DNA of 64,000 nucleotides from Calcarisporiella thermophila CBS 279.70 (taxonomy: Eukaryota > Calcarisporiellomycota), in assembly GCF_041956535.1 (NCBI RefSeq), contig NW_027192207.1, positions 250,810-314,809 on the forward strand. Direction: 5' to 3'. Shown piece by piece: positions 30,652-42,284 of the stretch (positions are counted from its first letter, which is position 1; the number at the start of each line of letters is the position of its first letter). A program made the translations under genes and the position numbers. Below the pieces are notes generated by a model. It made no database searches, had not been told where the DNA came from, and saw only the letters and a list, made by a program, of their open reading frames with translations.

Positions 30652-32244
30652 ATGCGTAGGATTTTAGTTTTGGCGACGCTGTTCTGTTGCGTGTTGGGCG
30701 ACACGCTATTGAAGCTCGACTATGGCATGTTTAATGGCACAAATGAAGACGGGCTGACCGTTTGGCGTGGGGTGCCATTTGCTAAACCGCCGGTTGGAGA
30801 CTTGCGATTCAGAGCACCGCAGCCGCCGCAGCGCTTCTCTTCCCTGCAGCAGGCCGACAAATTCGGAAATAGCTGTATCCAATTCGTGAACATGACGGCA
30901 CCAAATAATGCCTCAGAAGACTGCCTGTCTCTAAACATCTGGAAGCCCGCAAATGCACAAAATCTTCCCATTGTGTTCTGGATACACGGAGGAGCGTTTT
31001 TGTTGGGCTCGTCGGCGATGGACGTTTACGATGGATCGCGTCTAGTCAAGCAATCGAACAACAGCATCATTTTTGTTTCCTCCAACTATCGCCTTGGTGC
31101 GCTTGGCTTCCTAGCCTCTGATGAAATACTCAAGGACGGAGATCTGAATGCTGGTCTCCTTGATCAAAGGATGGCCTTGGAATGGGTTCGCAAGTATGCG
31201 ACCTTATTCGGGGGCGACCCAACGCGGATCACCGCAATGGGAGAGAGTGCCGGCGCTATTTCAATTGGTTTACACCTTGTTTCTAGTAGCCCAAAGAATA
31301 CAAAAAAGAGGCAGCGCCTAAGTTCACGGCAGGAGAAAGCTCCACTCCAGCGTCCATTTGATAGAGCCATCCTGTCAAGCGGATCTTCAACCAGTGCTTA
31401 CAATTGCATGACATACAAGTCCTTCCAACCCGTTTACAACGCACTCGTTGAGAACGTCAACTGCTCAAATGCCAACAACACTTTGGAGTGTCTTAGAAAG
31501 AGCGATATAACTGTCCTGCATACTGCAGGCGTGGCGTTAGCAGAATCCACATTCCCTCAACTTAAGTATCCTCCTGTCGCAGGTGGAGAGTATATTTCCA
31601 AGGGTTGCTCCGATGTGTTAGACAGCCGCCAGTTCCTTGACGTTCCGCTCATCGTGGGCACAAACACCAACGAGGGGACCTTGTTCGCCAATAATATCCC
31701 CAGCAATACAACTGAAGAATACATTTCAGGATTGAAGAAGATCATTCCTTGTATCTCCAACTCTACCATACAGGATCTTATCAAATTGTATCCGGAAGAG
31801 AAGGAGATCCCACAATTTGATACACGACTTTCGCTACCATTTGGAGATATGACTTTTATATGTCCCGCGTATAAGCTAGCGAAAGCCTATTCCACCAATG
31901 TGTACAAATATCGGTTTAACCAGCCAGATGGCCCTCTCGGCGCTCGCCACGGAGGCGACATCCCCTACATGTTCCACAATGTAGCCAACTTGACTGCTTC
32001 AGAAGCGCAACTGTCGGATATCATGACGAATTACTATATCTCATTCATCCGTTCTGGAGACCCCAACGCCCATACCCCGTATATCAAATGGCCTAAGTTT
32101 GCCGGTGAACGAATTAAATTTGAGGCAGAAAATACGGAGCTGGAGAAGGACACCTCTGACAATGAGATATGTACTTACTGGAACTCGCACAACTATAACT
32201 GCCAGCCGGATAATGCAAAAAACGAACCTAAAGATGAGCAGTGA
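30652..32244 (+). CDS. Secreted type-B carboxylesterase, copy 4
   Basis: Intronless, 530 residues, with signal peptide (about 1-16). Oxyanion strand WIHGGAF (112-116) with Ala after the two glycines. Triad: Ser199 (GESAG), Glu341 (TNEG), His433 (GARHGGDIPYMFHNV). The tail after the last conserved Cys is longer and charged, ending EPKDEQ; this only superficially resembles an ER-retention signal. Codon use appears more GC-rich in third positions than in copies 1-3, which may mean stronger expression or a separate history. Confidence 0.95.
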   Translation: MRRILVLATLFCCVLGDTLLKLDYGMFNGTNEDGLTVWRGVPFAKPPVGDLRFRAPQPPQRFSSLQQADKFGNSCIQFVNMTAPNNASEDCLSLNIWKPANAQNLPIVFWIHGGAFLLGSSAMDVYDGSRLVKQSNNSIIFVSSNYRLGALGFLASDEILKDGDLNAGLLDQRMALEWVRKYATLFGGDPTRITAMGESAGAISIGLHLVSSSPKNTKKRQRLSSRQEKAPLQRPFDRAILSSGSSTSAYNCMTYKSFQPVYNALVENVNCSNANNTLECLRKSDITVLHTAGVALAESTFPQLKYPPVAGGEYISKGCSDVLDSRQFLDVPLIVGTNTNEGTLFANNIPSNTTEEYISGLKKIIPCISNSTIQDLIKLYPEEKEIPQFDTRLSLPFGDMTFICPAYKLAKAYSTNVYKYRFNQPDGPLGARHGGDIPYMFHNVANLTASEAQLSDIMTNYYISFIRSGDPNAHTPYIKWPKFAGERIKFEAENTELEKDTSDNEICTYWNSHNYNCQPDNAKNEPKDEQ

Positions 32245-34393
32245 ATCATAGAGTAGAGTTAGTGCAGTTTATTTTTGAATATATCATGTATAAGGTTGCA
32301 TAAAATTCTGAATCCTGAAATGAACACAATTTTTTTCTTTTTCCTCTTGTTAACAGGACCTTGGCATGACTCAATAAAATTTTCAACTATTGTAACAAAA
32401 AACTCAGCTACTAATTGACATTGCATTACCTTTCACACCTGAAATTGACTTCGACCTAGTATATACAGCAAGTACTACTTCATAAGAGTCCCCATATTTT
32501 GTTAGGATATACAATATATCAAGTCAGTTTGATTTCTATGATTGTTTACAATGAAACACAAGAAGCATGTAGAAGCATTTCACTTAAATCGAAGACGGCG
32601 GCAAGACGTACGCTTATTGATAGAGCACAATAGTTGGCTCATCTGATAAGCTATTCTCTGCCAATCGAAAAACTTAAAGCATCAGTTCGAGTTATGACAA
32701 AATTCAAGTGGCAGGATAATATATTTGTAAGCGTCATGTTGTGTGGCGTGTGGTACTTAAAGGGTGTATTCAAACCACCTACAGAACTACTCGCCTCTAC
32801 TCCAGAATTCTGAGTATCGAATTCGCTTTTACTACAACTAGTCCCTACCTAATATTGAGAAAGCAACTTAAAAGTGTCCAATATTTTTGCCAATCATGTC
32901 ATGTCTACCAGTCTGTATACAATGAATTTGCTGAGAATTTTGACTGTTCAAATGCAAACAGGACGCTAAACTATCTAAGGGAGTTCATTATAGCTCACCT
33001 ACACAATTCAGGTATAGCCATTGCACAAACAGAAGCATCGCCATTTTTCATTAAATATAATCCTGTCGTCGGCGAATTGTATAATGTCAACGATTGCTTT
33101 TCCTTTGAAAGATAATAGATTCGTTCATATTCCGTTCATTGTCGGAACAAACACCATTGAGGGGACCATATTTGCGGGACAATTACCGTCTAACATAAAG
33201 GAAAAGTTCAATTCAAGTTTGAATAAATTGACATGCTTTCAATATTCCGTTGCAGGAGATTGCCAAGTTTGTATCCAGGAGGAGAAGCTTACTTAATATA
33301 CGAAATACGAATAATTCTAGCAATCGGTAATCATATATTTAGATATTCTGCGCTAGAGTTAGCCAAGGCATATTCTCCCAATGTATCGAAGTACGCTTGA
33401 TCAGTCCAACGGACCTCCTGGTGCATATGGCTCCGAAGATATCCGATATGCATTCCAGGCCACACAAAATGTCAGCTTCAAAGGCGCAACTAGCAAACAT
33501 CATTTCGGACCATTATATCTCGTTTGTCCATTCTGGAGACCTTATCATCAACTCTCCGCACATCAAATGGCCCAAAATGCTGCCGGGAGCAAATTATATT
33601 TGAGGCGGAATATATAAGAAACAGCATCTCAACAACCAATGGTGTGCTTATTGTAACGATTCCAACTACACCGGCCCTCTATTTATATGTTCCCACGAAG
33701 ACTTTCATGCAAGAAAATATAGTTGGAGATCACGGGCTATCTTTTTTTAATATATGTTTCTGAATTGTACAGAATTCAAGAAAGTTTATATTAGGATTAT
33801 AGAGATATAATCTTAATGGAAATTATTCTTCTGTTTATTTTTTGAAAAATGTTTAAACATTTCCTAACTCTACTTTGGCCAAAAAGTATAAACATCGTCA
33901 TTTCAGAGACTTAAATACATTAAATAATCATGAACTGAGCACGAGGCTCTGATTCAATGACTTTCCTCTCATCATTATGACGATAATATAAAAATAAAAA
34001 AAAAGTGGCCGCGAGAGGTGTGACCCTCTAGTTCAGCTCCACTCCCCCTTCTACAAAGATATTCATAGTTGAGGAATGGAGCGTGAAAACACCGCCTTGT
34101 CAGAAAATGTGAAAAAGAAGGAAAGGAGAATAAGGAGGAGGTTAAGAAAACAACAGATGAAACCTCCCACTATTTATACACTCGATGTTAGCAGTCACAA
34201 TTTGTTTATTTAACACGAAAAAAAAGAATAACTAGGAAAAAAAATATAAAGAACACGAAAAGTATTGGAGCATATATGGAAAGTAAATTTCTTTGCTAGA
34301 GACAATGCAACACAAAAAAAAGTATGATGATTAGTAAAACAAGGTAAATAAAAAATTATATAGAAACCCTTAGGAACATATTAAGAAAAATTT
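32245..34393. other. AT-rich region with an esterase pseudogene
   Basis: Contains the diverged repeat of 29.8 kb at about 32620-32840 and the pseudogene 32885-33690. From 33700 to 34393 I see only AT-rich DNA with A-runs, the 3' flank of AFI1. Confidence 0.5.
32885..33690 (+). pseudogene. Esterase pseudogene lacking the N-terminal half
   Basis: Frameshifted pieces match esterase residues about 260-520: VYNEFAENFDCSNANRTL, then FVHIPFIVGTNTIEGTIFAG, then LELAKAYSP, then LANIISDHYISFVHSGD and HIKWP. The catalytic Glu region survives, but the N-terminal half with the Ser nucleophile is gone. At least three frameshifts and several stops. Confidence 0.88.
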
Positions 34394-37064
34394 TCAGCCA
34401 TGAAACCCATTTTCATCTGTCTTCATATCCTCTTGACCTCGGAAATCGAATTTTTCCACCGCTGTACCAGCGCTCGTGGGCGCATTCTCGTTTGTATTTA
34501 GACGCTCGTAGGCAAAGCGTTGATAATGATTTAATGTGAGCAGGAATTTGACACCGACCTAATCAAAGAGAGATGTGAGTCACCATTCACTAAATGCCAT
34601 GCTATCGGCATTACTTACAGGGTGCGCGTTCATACGATTGAACAAGTCGAGCGTGTGTTGTCTGACGACTCGTGAAGGGTGGAAGAGCCCGAATCCAATT
34701 GGTGTCAGCCCTCCTCGATAGTGTGGAAGATACGACAAAAACTATAAATGATTCGAGCATTGGTGAAGAGAATAAGTTGAGGACGAGGTGGACGTGGAAG
34801 GGAAACAGAACTTACCTCGACAATTTGCTTTGGTGTCACGACATTGTCCACGAATGATTTGAATATAGCGATGACCTCCGCATCGGGAATATTCCGTTGC
34901 ACTTGTAATTTGGATATTTGACGTGCGACGTCTAGATTTTTGATGCTGCGTGTTTTCAATGATTTCATGAAATCCTAGTCCACCCAATCCGAAGAAAATT
35001 GACTTAGTAACAGCGCTCAATTGAATCAGGCAGCAGTACACTTACAATTTGCCGGTATTTATAACTTATCGTCCCTCGCCATCCCTCTATACGATTCGCA
35101 TTAATTGCGAGTTCACGTTGTTTTGTTGCCTCGTCTGCGAAAAATATACCCGTGCCAAGCTGTGGCGATGCGTCTGGCATATTGGAGGTGGCCAGATCTA
35201 CCTGCGTGGAGCCGTACGTTTCTTCTTCATATACAGCTGCTAGTTTGACAAATCGAGCAATATAATCCTGGAATTTGGCTCGAATAGCCGACTCACTGAA
35301 ATGAGATTGAATAGCAACAGTCACCTAGGGAGAAGTTTAGAGTAGGGTCAGTATATGCAGTTACACGAGCCTCTTTGAACCAACTCACGTTTGCCATAAA
35401 TTCGTTATCGGGCGATTCCCACTTGTCTCTTCCCCAAGTTTCGCCTTTGTCGCCACGAGCTTTCGAGTCATCTCCCGTCAAATCACCGCCCCGTGAGGTT
35501 TGCGACGGCATTTCGATATCCTTTGATATTAAAATTTTTCCAGTGTTTATATTACAGAGCACGTCCCACCATGATGGATGGTCCTCAAAAGTTGGATTCG
35601 TCACGCCAGCAATAAACCCGGGGCTGGATTATTTCGAAAAATTTAGCCAGAAAAGGGGACGGAAAAGAATAGAGTAAAAACAAACCATTTAAGTAATTCG
35701 TCCACATAGAGCAGATTGGTGTAAGGAAATGCGCGCTCCGTGAATCCCCTGAGCACCGTCCCGCACCCTGTTCCCATTGCACATGCAGCTAGCACATAGT
35801 TTGCTACCTCACCGGACGGCCGGCCATGGCCAAGGAATACAACTCGTTTCTGTGTAAGCAAAGCATTAATGAGCACTATGATGGGATGGGTGAAAGGGCC
35901 GTTGATGTCAAGGTGAGGGTGGTGCACACCCGTCGAGGGTGTCAAGTTCGCAGGGCTGAATGTGGATATAAGCTTGATGAGAGAGAAATCCCCCACCTCC
36001 TCCGGATTCAGCGTGAGTGGAACACGGATTGGGAGACGAATACCATCGTAAACTCCTTTCGTCTCGAAAAAATGGCGATCTTTATTACGACTTATGCTAT
36101 TACGCCGGTCCGCAATGAGTGACATATAAGGTCGGCGTCGGCCTAGATCATCTCCTTCGTCACCTGCCCCAGTAGTGATGTCATTGCTGGTTTGAATGCC
36201 GAGCCCGGCCTGCGTGGTACCGATGCCAGGGCGCGAGTCATTGGAGATGGAGGGCTCTTCGTTGAATTTCTCCTCGAATAGATCATTATTTTCAGCATGA
36301 CGTAGAATCTGCTTTTCATACCAGGTGAAGGAGGGCACTTGGGAAAGATCCATGGAGTTAACTGCTTCGTAGAGATCGGAAAGAACCTTGACGGAAGCAT
36401 CCTTAAATGACTTTTCAATAGCTAAGAGCAAAACAGGCTAAAAGATATATCCCATTAATAAGAAAATCAAATGATCATCTGCCAATGAGGTTCAAAAATG
36501 CACTTACTTTGTAGATATGCAAGAATCGGTGTCTTGTGCAAATGGCCATCGCTTTTACAATAGCTCCTCTACAATGCCATTAAAGTTTACTATTTCCATG
36601 TTCAACCTCCTTGATTTAGAAGTTGCATAATGGATACCTTTTGACGCTTGCATCATGTTTTGTACGCACCAAATTAAGCACATAAAGTAGCGGTTTCTTT
36701 TCTTTATCGCCGTTCGTTCCGGACGAGATGGCATCGGGATCTGGCACGGTCTGATTAAGGAAGAAAACAGTCCAATCTTCGGAACGCATATGAGCACCAT
36801 CCGGCAGCATCAGCTCGGCCAGTAAACTAGAGTAAGAAGAAGAGTTAATTGAGAAACTCACAATGAACACTGCACTGCGCATCTATTCCAATCTCCAAAA
36901 TAATGCATTCCATCCATCCTAACTGGAACTTACTGTTCATCCATGCCTGTCTCAGACGGATACTGGTAAGTAAGAGAGGCTCCTTTGTCAATGTCGAACT
37001 GTGCCTGCAGAATGTACTCGACGTGAAGTTCGGAGCCCTGCTGCATCACATTCTCGTCCTCCAT
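34394..37064 (-). CDS. AFI1: Afi1-type polarity protein (Arf3-interacting, SPA/DENN-like)
   Basis: Nine exons (-): 37064-36934, 36826-36638, 36568-36508, 36437-35686, 35623-35389, 35324-35046, 34974-34816, 34741-34619, 34558-34394; 697 residues. The N-terminal part ([36 protein letters not shown]) matches the Afi1 docking domain that resembles the upstream DENN module. The SPA (stabilisation of polarity axis) domain follows: [59 protein letters not shown]. In yeast Afi1 acts with the small GTPase Arf3 in polarised growth. The full set of exons closes in frame. It lies 194 bp downstream of the BRAT1-like gene on the same strand. Confidence 0.92.
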
Positions 37065-37257
37065 CGTCACGAAAAAGAAATAATGTAGACTACAACTTCT
37101 GTCGGGTCGTGCACACTCTAATACAGCAAAATTGGACCCCCGATTCTGGCTGTACTTATGAAATATTAGCCAACGGTGTAGTTTTAAAAGGATTTCATAC
37201 GTCTGAAACCTTTGAGCAAGAAAGTTCATGTTTGAGTTGGGAGAAATGGAGTGTATT

Positions 37258-40200
37258 TTAGTAGCAATCCAGCCAATTGTCATCCTCTCCTTCGGACTCC
37301 TCACCCTGCATATCCATCATTAGAGCCATCATAGATGCTAGTTCGGTATCTTCCTTGTTTTCTTCCACCGTCACATGAGGATGGTCGATGTCGTCCACCG
37401 CCTCCTGGTATAGATGCTCTACCAGAGTCGATTTCTCGAGCCGATTCCAATCCACCTCCCTTATCCGGATTCGAAAACTTTGATGGTGCATATCTAGCCA
37501 TTCGAATGCAGAATCGGCGGGACGTTTCAAGGGGATAGATTGAGCTGAGCTTTCAGAACACGTAATATTTGACAATAGAGTATCTAGTGAAGGAAGGATA
37601 TTTTGTAGAGCATGGAGAACTTCGAGCCTCACCATTCTCGCATAGTCATCCACCTAATTCGCAAAAATATTAGCAAGGGGTGCTAGTCTAACGTAAAGGA
37701 TCTTCGTGCATTATTACCGCAAATAGGATGAGCTCATCGCACCTTAGCCTGTAAAACCAAGTTGCAGCCGAGTGCAGTGTTATTTCCTCTCTGTTATTTT
37801 CACCGGTTTCGAACCCACTTGTACCGGTTAGGTCAGACTTTGACCGCTTTGAATTTTGTCGGTACATTTGTTCTGCATTCAAGCTATAATCCCAAATTGC
37901 TCGCAAAAGCTGTGATACGCGCTGCCGAACCTCCCAATCTTGGTCATCCATTAATTTTCTGAGCAAAGTTTGGCTATATTAGAAGAGCTTAGGTTATTTC
38001 TACAATAGCGTATCCATCCTTCCCAGAGGTAAAGCATACTTTAAAAACTTTTCTTCGTCTTCGAATATCCACTCGACGGTATTCCCCAAGCCTCGGGCAA
38101 TCATAGAGCTTGCCCATTCTACAGCAGCCCGACGAACGAACGCCTCTGGGTCGCGTAGACCTTCAACCATTTTATCCCGAAGAGGTTGGGCTGCCAAGTA
38201 TTCTGGGGCAAGCGGATTTTTGGAAATAATCTGTTTAATATAAATTGAGTACTAACTTCATAGAGACTCGAATAATTGCAACACTAACGCATATGGCTTT
38301 GATGGCGGACGCTCGTACATACACTCCTGCATCAGTAAGCGCGTTTACCGTTGCGTCTACTAAGTGAGCATTTAAGGCAAATCGCACTGCGTCATGGCAT
38401 TCAGACTATTCCATTAGAAATACGAGGGCAATATAAATGGGATGATAATAAATACTAACTGTATCCATAGAATGTTACCTCAAAGAGTCTCTCAACAAAA
38501 CCTACAATAGAGTCCCGTATATCCCACTGGGGATTTTGAAAGCGCATTTGGAGAGCTATCTCGAAGTCTTTGACCTAATTTTCAATACAAGTTCAGGCCT
38601 TACGCCTAGGAATTACGTGCAAAGAATACTAATGATTACCTGTTCGCAGAATATTTTTGAGAGATTTTCCTGTAACAAAAAATCGCCTAGCACTTCCAAT
38701 ATCAATGTGATGCCCGCGCATTCGATAGATTTATTTTGGAGCAACTGTAAAATGAGAGGTACTACCTGAAATATCTGGCTGTTATTAACTTACTTCTGCA
38801 GTGAAAGAAAATTGATATTTACCAGTCGAACTTTAATACCCACTTGTTCGTTGTACACACTTTGGAAGCCAAGATTGAGAAGCCGAATTGCAGGTCGTAA
38901 GATGTTCATATCAGATCCTAGTGACTTCTCTTGAAGTACCACGGATACCAAATGATGTAAAATTTCGCCTTGTCTATTAGTTACCTAAGAATAACATATT
39001 AGTATAGCTAAGCGTAAAGCAAAAAAAAACTTACATATATTAATTTTGGAGATTTAAAGGAGACGGTAAGAAATGTTTTTAGAATGGCAGATATAAGCGA
39101 TTTCTTTTTCAACAAAGGGTAATTGAAATCAGGTGAAAGATGCAATACCTAAATAAAAAGTGTGACCAGGGAGATGAACACGTTAGTATCCTTATCCATT
39201 GAAATTATACATTCTAACCCCATACATGGCATTTATACAAGCAATTGTATAGCTTTTCTCTAATAATTGTACTGGGTATGTCTGAGAGAATAGATTCCAT
39301 GGTCTGATATCTTGTGTCCTGTATACATGTTCGCAACAGATAGAGAGACGCAGACATTACTCCGATATTTATATCGTATCCATACTTTGGCGTACGATCA
39401 GACAGATGTAGTAGTGATTCGAGAACTCGGACGGCCATTACGGTGGAATCGAAATCGGCATTTAAGAAGAGCTTACTTATTAGATGATCCAGAGAATAGC
39501 AAAAAGCTAGAATATAAAATGGGGTTAACCATTGTACTAGTGGTTAAATTAAGTATAATTTACCTTCAAGAAATTTCTCCTCTTCCTCTCCATCAAAATC
39601 CAAATCATTTTTGTTAGCAATGATGAGCAAAGGATTGGGAGCATGCTCCAATATACTAGTGAAGATCTCCAGGGTGCGATTCCTCAAGATCTTATCGGGC
39701 TCTAGAAAGTGCTCGTTAAGACTAGCAAGCTACAGGATAGTAAACACTATTATTTTAGCTGAGCTTAACATCTTATATTGCATATTTACCAAATGACTTT
39801 GATGCAAAAACTCATAAGACCCAGGGGTACGGGAATCCACCAGTTCCCAGAAAAAATTGAGAGCTGATAACCAGTGCTGATGAGATTGGAGGTTGGCATT
39901 CTCGGGCATGATGACTTCTTTTATTTGATGAATAATATCAGCGGTCCTATTTAATGGCTCTATCCCTGAGTGACTATAGTCCCATTCTCCATGCTTGACC
40001 ATTGCGACAAGGAGTTTACAGGTTGCCGAGACAACCTTTCAATAGGAAGAGTTAGTGATATTCTTCGAGTGTCTTAAGGGGATTAAATCCTACTCACATA
40101 GGTGCTCTCATCTTCAAAACCTCGCTTGCAAACCGCAGAAAACTCTTTCGATGTCAAAAGCCTGTAGGTCAGGGTAATATTTAATTATTTGAAAAAAAAA

Positions 40201-40698
40201 GGAAAGTACAATGGATACGAAAATTTCATACCAATTAAAACCTATCTTGCTACTTGCAATTCCTTCAAGTGCGTCAACACATGAGAAGCGAAGCAGTGCC
40301 TCTTTAAAGTGCAGACCCGACAGGATGTAATCAAGAATATCGTGGTGAACATTAAGGAGCGCATGCAAGAGTTCTTCGTCTTGGCCATCAGTGGACACTA
40401 AACGACCCAAGAGCCGAATAGCCACTGAGGATATCCGATAATCCTGATCCCTATGAATACATTCCTAGCGATATTATAAGAATAATAAGGCCAAGTGTCA
40501 ATCCAACCATTTGCATACCCTCAATATGCTTAAACCGTCCCATGCCAAAAACTGGTGCTGAAGAGTTCCTGTCGAGAACTGATTAACAAAACTTAATAAA
40601 TACGACAACACTTTTTCATGGATTGTGTCGTCCGTAATGCGGTGGGACATCTGAGGGAGAACCCGCAAGACCTCATGGAACTGCGAATACTCGCTCAT
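37258..40698 (-). CDS. BRAT1-like HEAT-repeat protein
   Basis: Fourteen exons (-): 40698-40519, 40464-40232, 40161-40098, 40035-39790, 39729-39564, 39506-39226, 39148-39035, 38984-38823, 38765-38640, 38574-38479, 38405-38289, 38230-38040, 37973-37718, 37653-37258; 875 residues. The protein is all-helical with HEAT/ARM-like repeats (e.g. FVRRAAVEWASSMI, WEVRQRVSQLLRAIWD). Length, the N-terminal DDTIHEKVLSYLL segment, the KEFSAV...SATCKLLV region and an acidic tail ending in D-C-Y resemble animal BRAT1, the partner of the Integrator nuclease INTS11. The gene is certain; the family call is from memory of weakly conserved features. It shares a 216-bp divergent promoter with cytochrome c. Confidence 0.7.
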
Positions 40699-40914
40699 TA
40701 TTACTTGGAATTCACGCGTTGGAACAATCTACACGATCGGTATGCAAGAAATAAAAGTCACAAAAATGGATTCGTGACGTAAACATTTTTGTGACGCCCT
40801 GAAACTTTAATACAAATATAACCCATGTGTTTTGCTGTTTACATTTATCTCTTCTTTTAACGAATTCTTTAATTTCACCCTCCCCACTCTTCAATTACAC
40901 ATTCAATATCAAAA
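40699..40914. promoter_or_regulatory. Divergent promoter of BRAT1-like and cytochrome c genes
   Basis: 216 bp between the two ATGs. A perfect 12-bp inverted repeat, GTCACAAAAATG at 40757-40768 and its complement at 40784-40795, flanks a TGACGT core (CRE/bZIP-like) in the 15-bp spacer. It could be an operator for a dimeric regulator. Confidence 0.5.
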
Positions 40915-41532
40915 ATGGCCGGTGACGCTGGTATGATTTCTACTCCTACCCCACTCTTCTACTCCACTTTCCTCTCGTTTATAGCAGGCTCTTATTAACT
41001 GTGCTGTTCTTTTTTTACGATAGCTATCGGAGCTAAGCTCTTCAAGACCCGTTGCGCTCAATGTAAGTTGACACTTTCCATCCATGCTTAACCTAACCTG
41101 CTGCTAACGGCAACTTGTCGTCCTACCCTTAGGCCACACCGTTGAGAAGGGTGGTGCCCACAAGGTCGGACCCAACCTTCACGGTATCTTCGGTCGTCAG
41201 TCCGGACAAGCTGAGGGCTACAGCTACACTGATGCCAACAAGAACGCCGCTGTTCAGTGGAATGAGGACACTTTGATGGAATACCTCATCAACCCCAAGA
41301 AGTACATTCCAGGCACCAAGATGGGTATGTGCTTACATTTTCTCGTATCCTCGAATTTATTGGAGCTAACCCCTCGCTCTTGACTTATTTAGCTTTCGCT
41401 GGTTTCAAGAAGGAGGCCGATCGCGCCAATGTTGTAGCTTACCTCAAAGAGGTACAGTCTTTCATGGATTTTATCTATTGCATTCTCAAGCTAACCTGGT
41501 CTTTTTTTCTCTCCACCTAGGCCACTGCCTAA
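40915..41532 (+). CDS. CYC1: Cytochrome c
   Basis: Exons 40915-40930, 41024-41062, 41133-41324, 41393-41451 and 41521-41532 give 105 residues. Haem site CAQCH, then [19 protein letters not shown], and the Met ligand in [12 protein letters not shown]. It carries electrons from complex III to cytochrome oxidase in the mitochondrial intermembrane space. The first exon has 16 nt and the last codes only Ala-Thr-Ala-stop. Codon use is strongly biased to C-ending codons, as expected for a highly expressed gene. Confidence 0.99.
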
Positions 41533-42284
41533 ATTTCTATGAAGAAACCTCTTCATTGTACAATGAAATAGAATATCACATCAATATACTACTTAATTTT
41601 TTCTCAAAATACACAATCCCTAGAGATCTAAATGATATTAGAACATCTGTGAAAACTTAGCCGTAATTTTCCGAAGAACACATTAATAAATAGATGAGCC
41701 AATGAGATGTATGCTGCACTAGAATATATGTTTGGGATTAAGTCCTCCGGCTGGCGGACTTTGAAAGCTGTACCACACATAAGCTCCCCTTGTGTTTGAA
41801 GTGTTTTTGAAGGGAAACAACTGAGTTGTGCAAGCGGCTTACCATCCGCGCATTAAGATTTCGGGAGGCTTGTGCATTGTGGAATCAGAGACGGCGATTC
41901 CCAGGCGCCCACGTAGCCCCCACCGCCAACTAGGGCAAGAGGAGACAGAAGGTTTGCATAGGCCAAGCGCATCTGGCGATGCTGCTCAAGGGCTTATTGC
42001 TGAAGAGAAGCAACACGACTAACGCTTCAAAAAGATTTATTTACCACCCCGCCAACGCGGGATCCACGCCGTCCTCACATTATAGAAGGGTATTAATATA
42101 CGGGCCACGCCTTGGAAACATAGAAATATTCACATTATTACAGATTGTACTTTATACACTACACAGGAGGGGGAGGGGGAATTATACAGAAATAAATAAC
42201 AATGCATACAAGATAGAAACTAGCTAGCCGCTGAACACTAAATGAACACTATCCCGCATGGCGATGCTTATCGATCAAATTAGC
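41533..42284. other. Convergent intergenic region
   Basis: 3' flanks of cytochrome c (+) and the RhoGEF (-). A GC-richer island at about 41830-42030 carries overlapping open frames without recognisable motifs; I do not call a gene. Confidence 0.45.

Noticed and set aside
32228-32241. C-terminal KDEQ of esterase 4 as an ER-retention signal
   Set aside because: Retention needs a terminal HDEL/KDEL-type Leu; Gln at the end is not a known signal, and the other copies lack it.
41828-42022. GC-richer frame downstream of cytochrome c
   Set aside because: No motif, overlapping frames on the same strand, and position in convergent 3' flanks.
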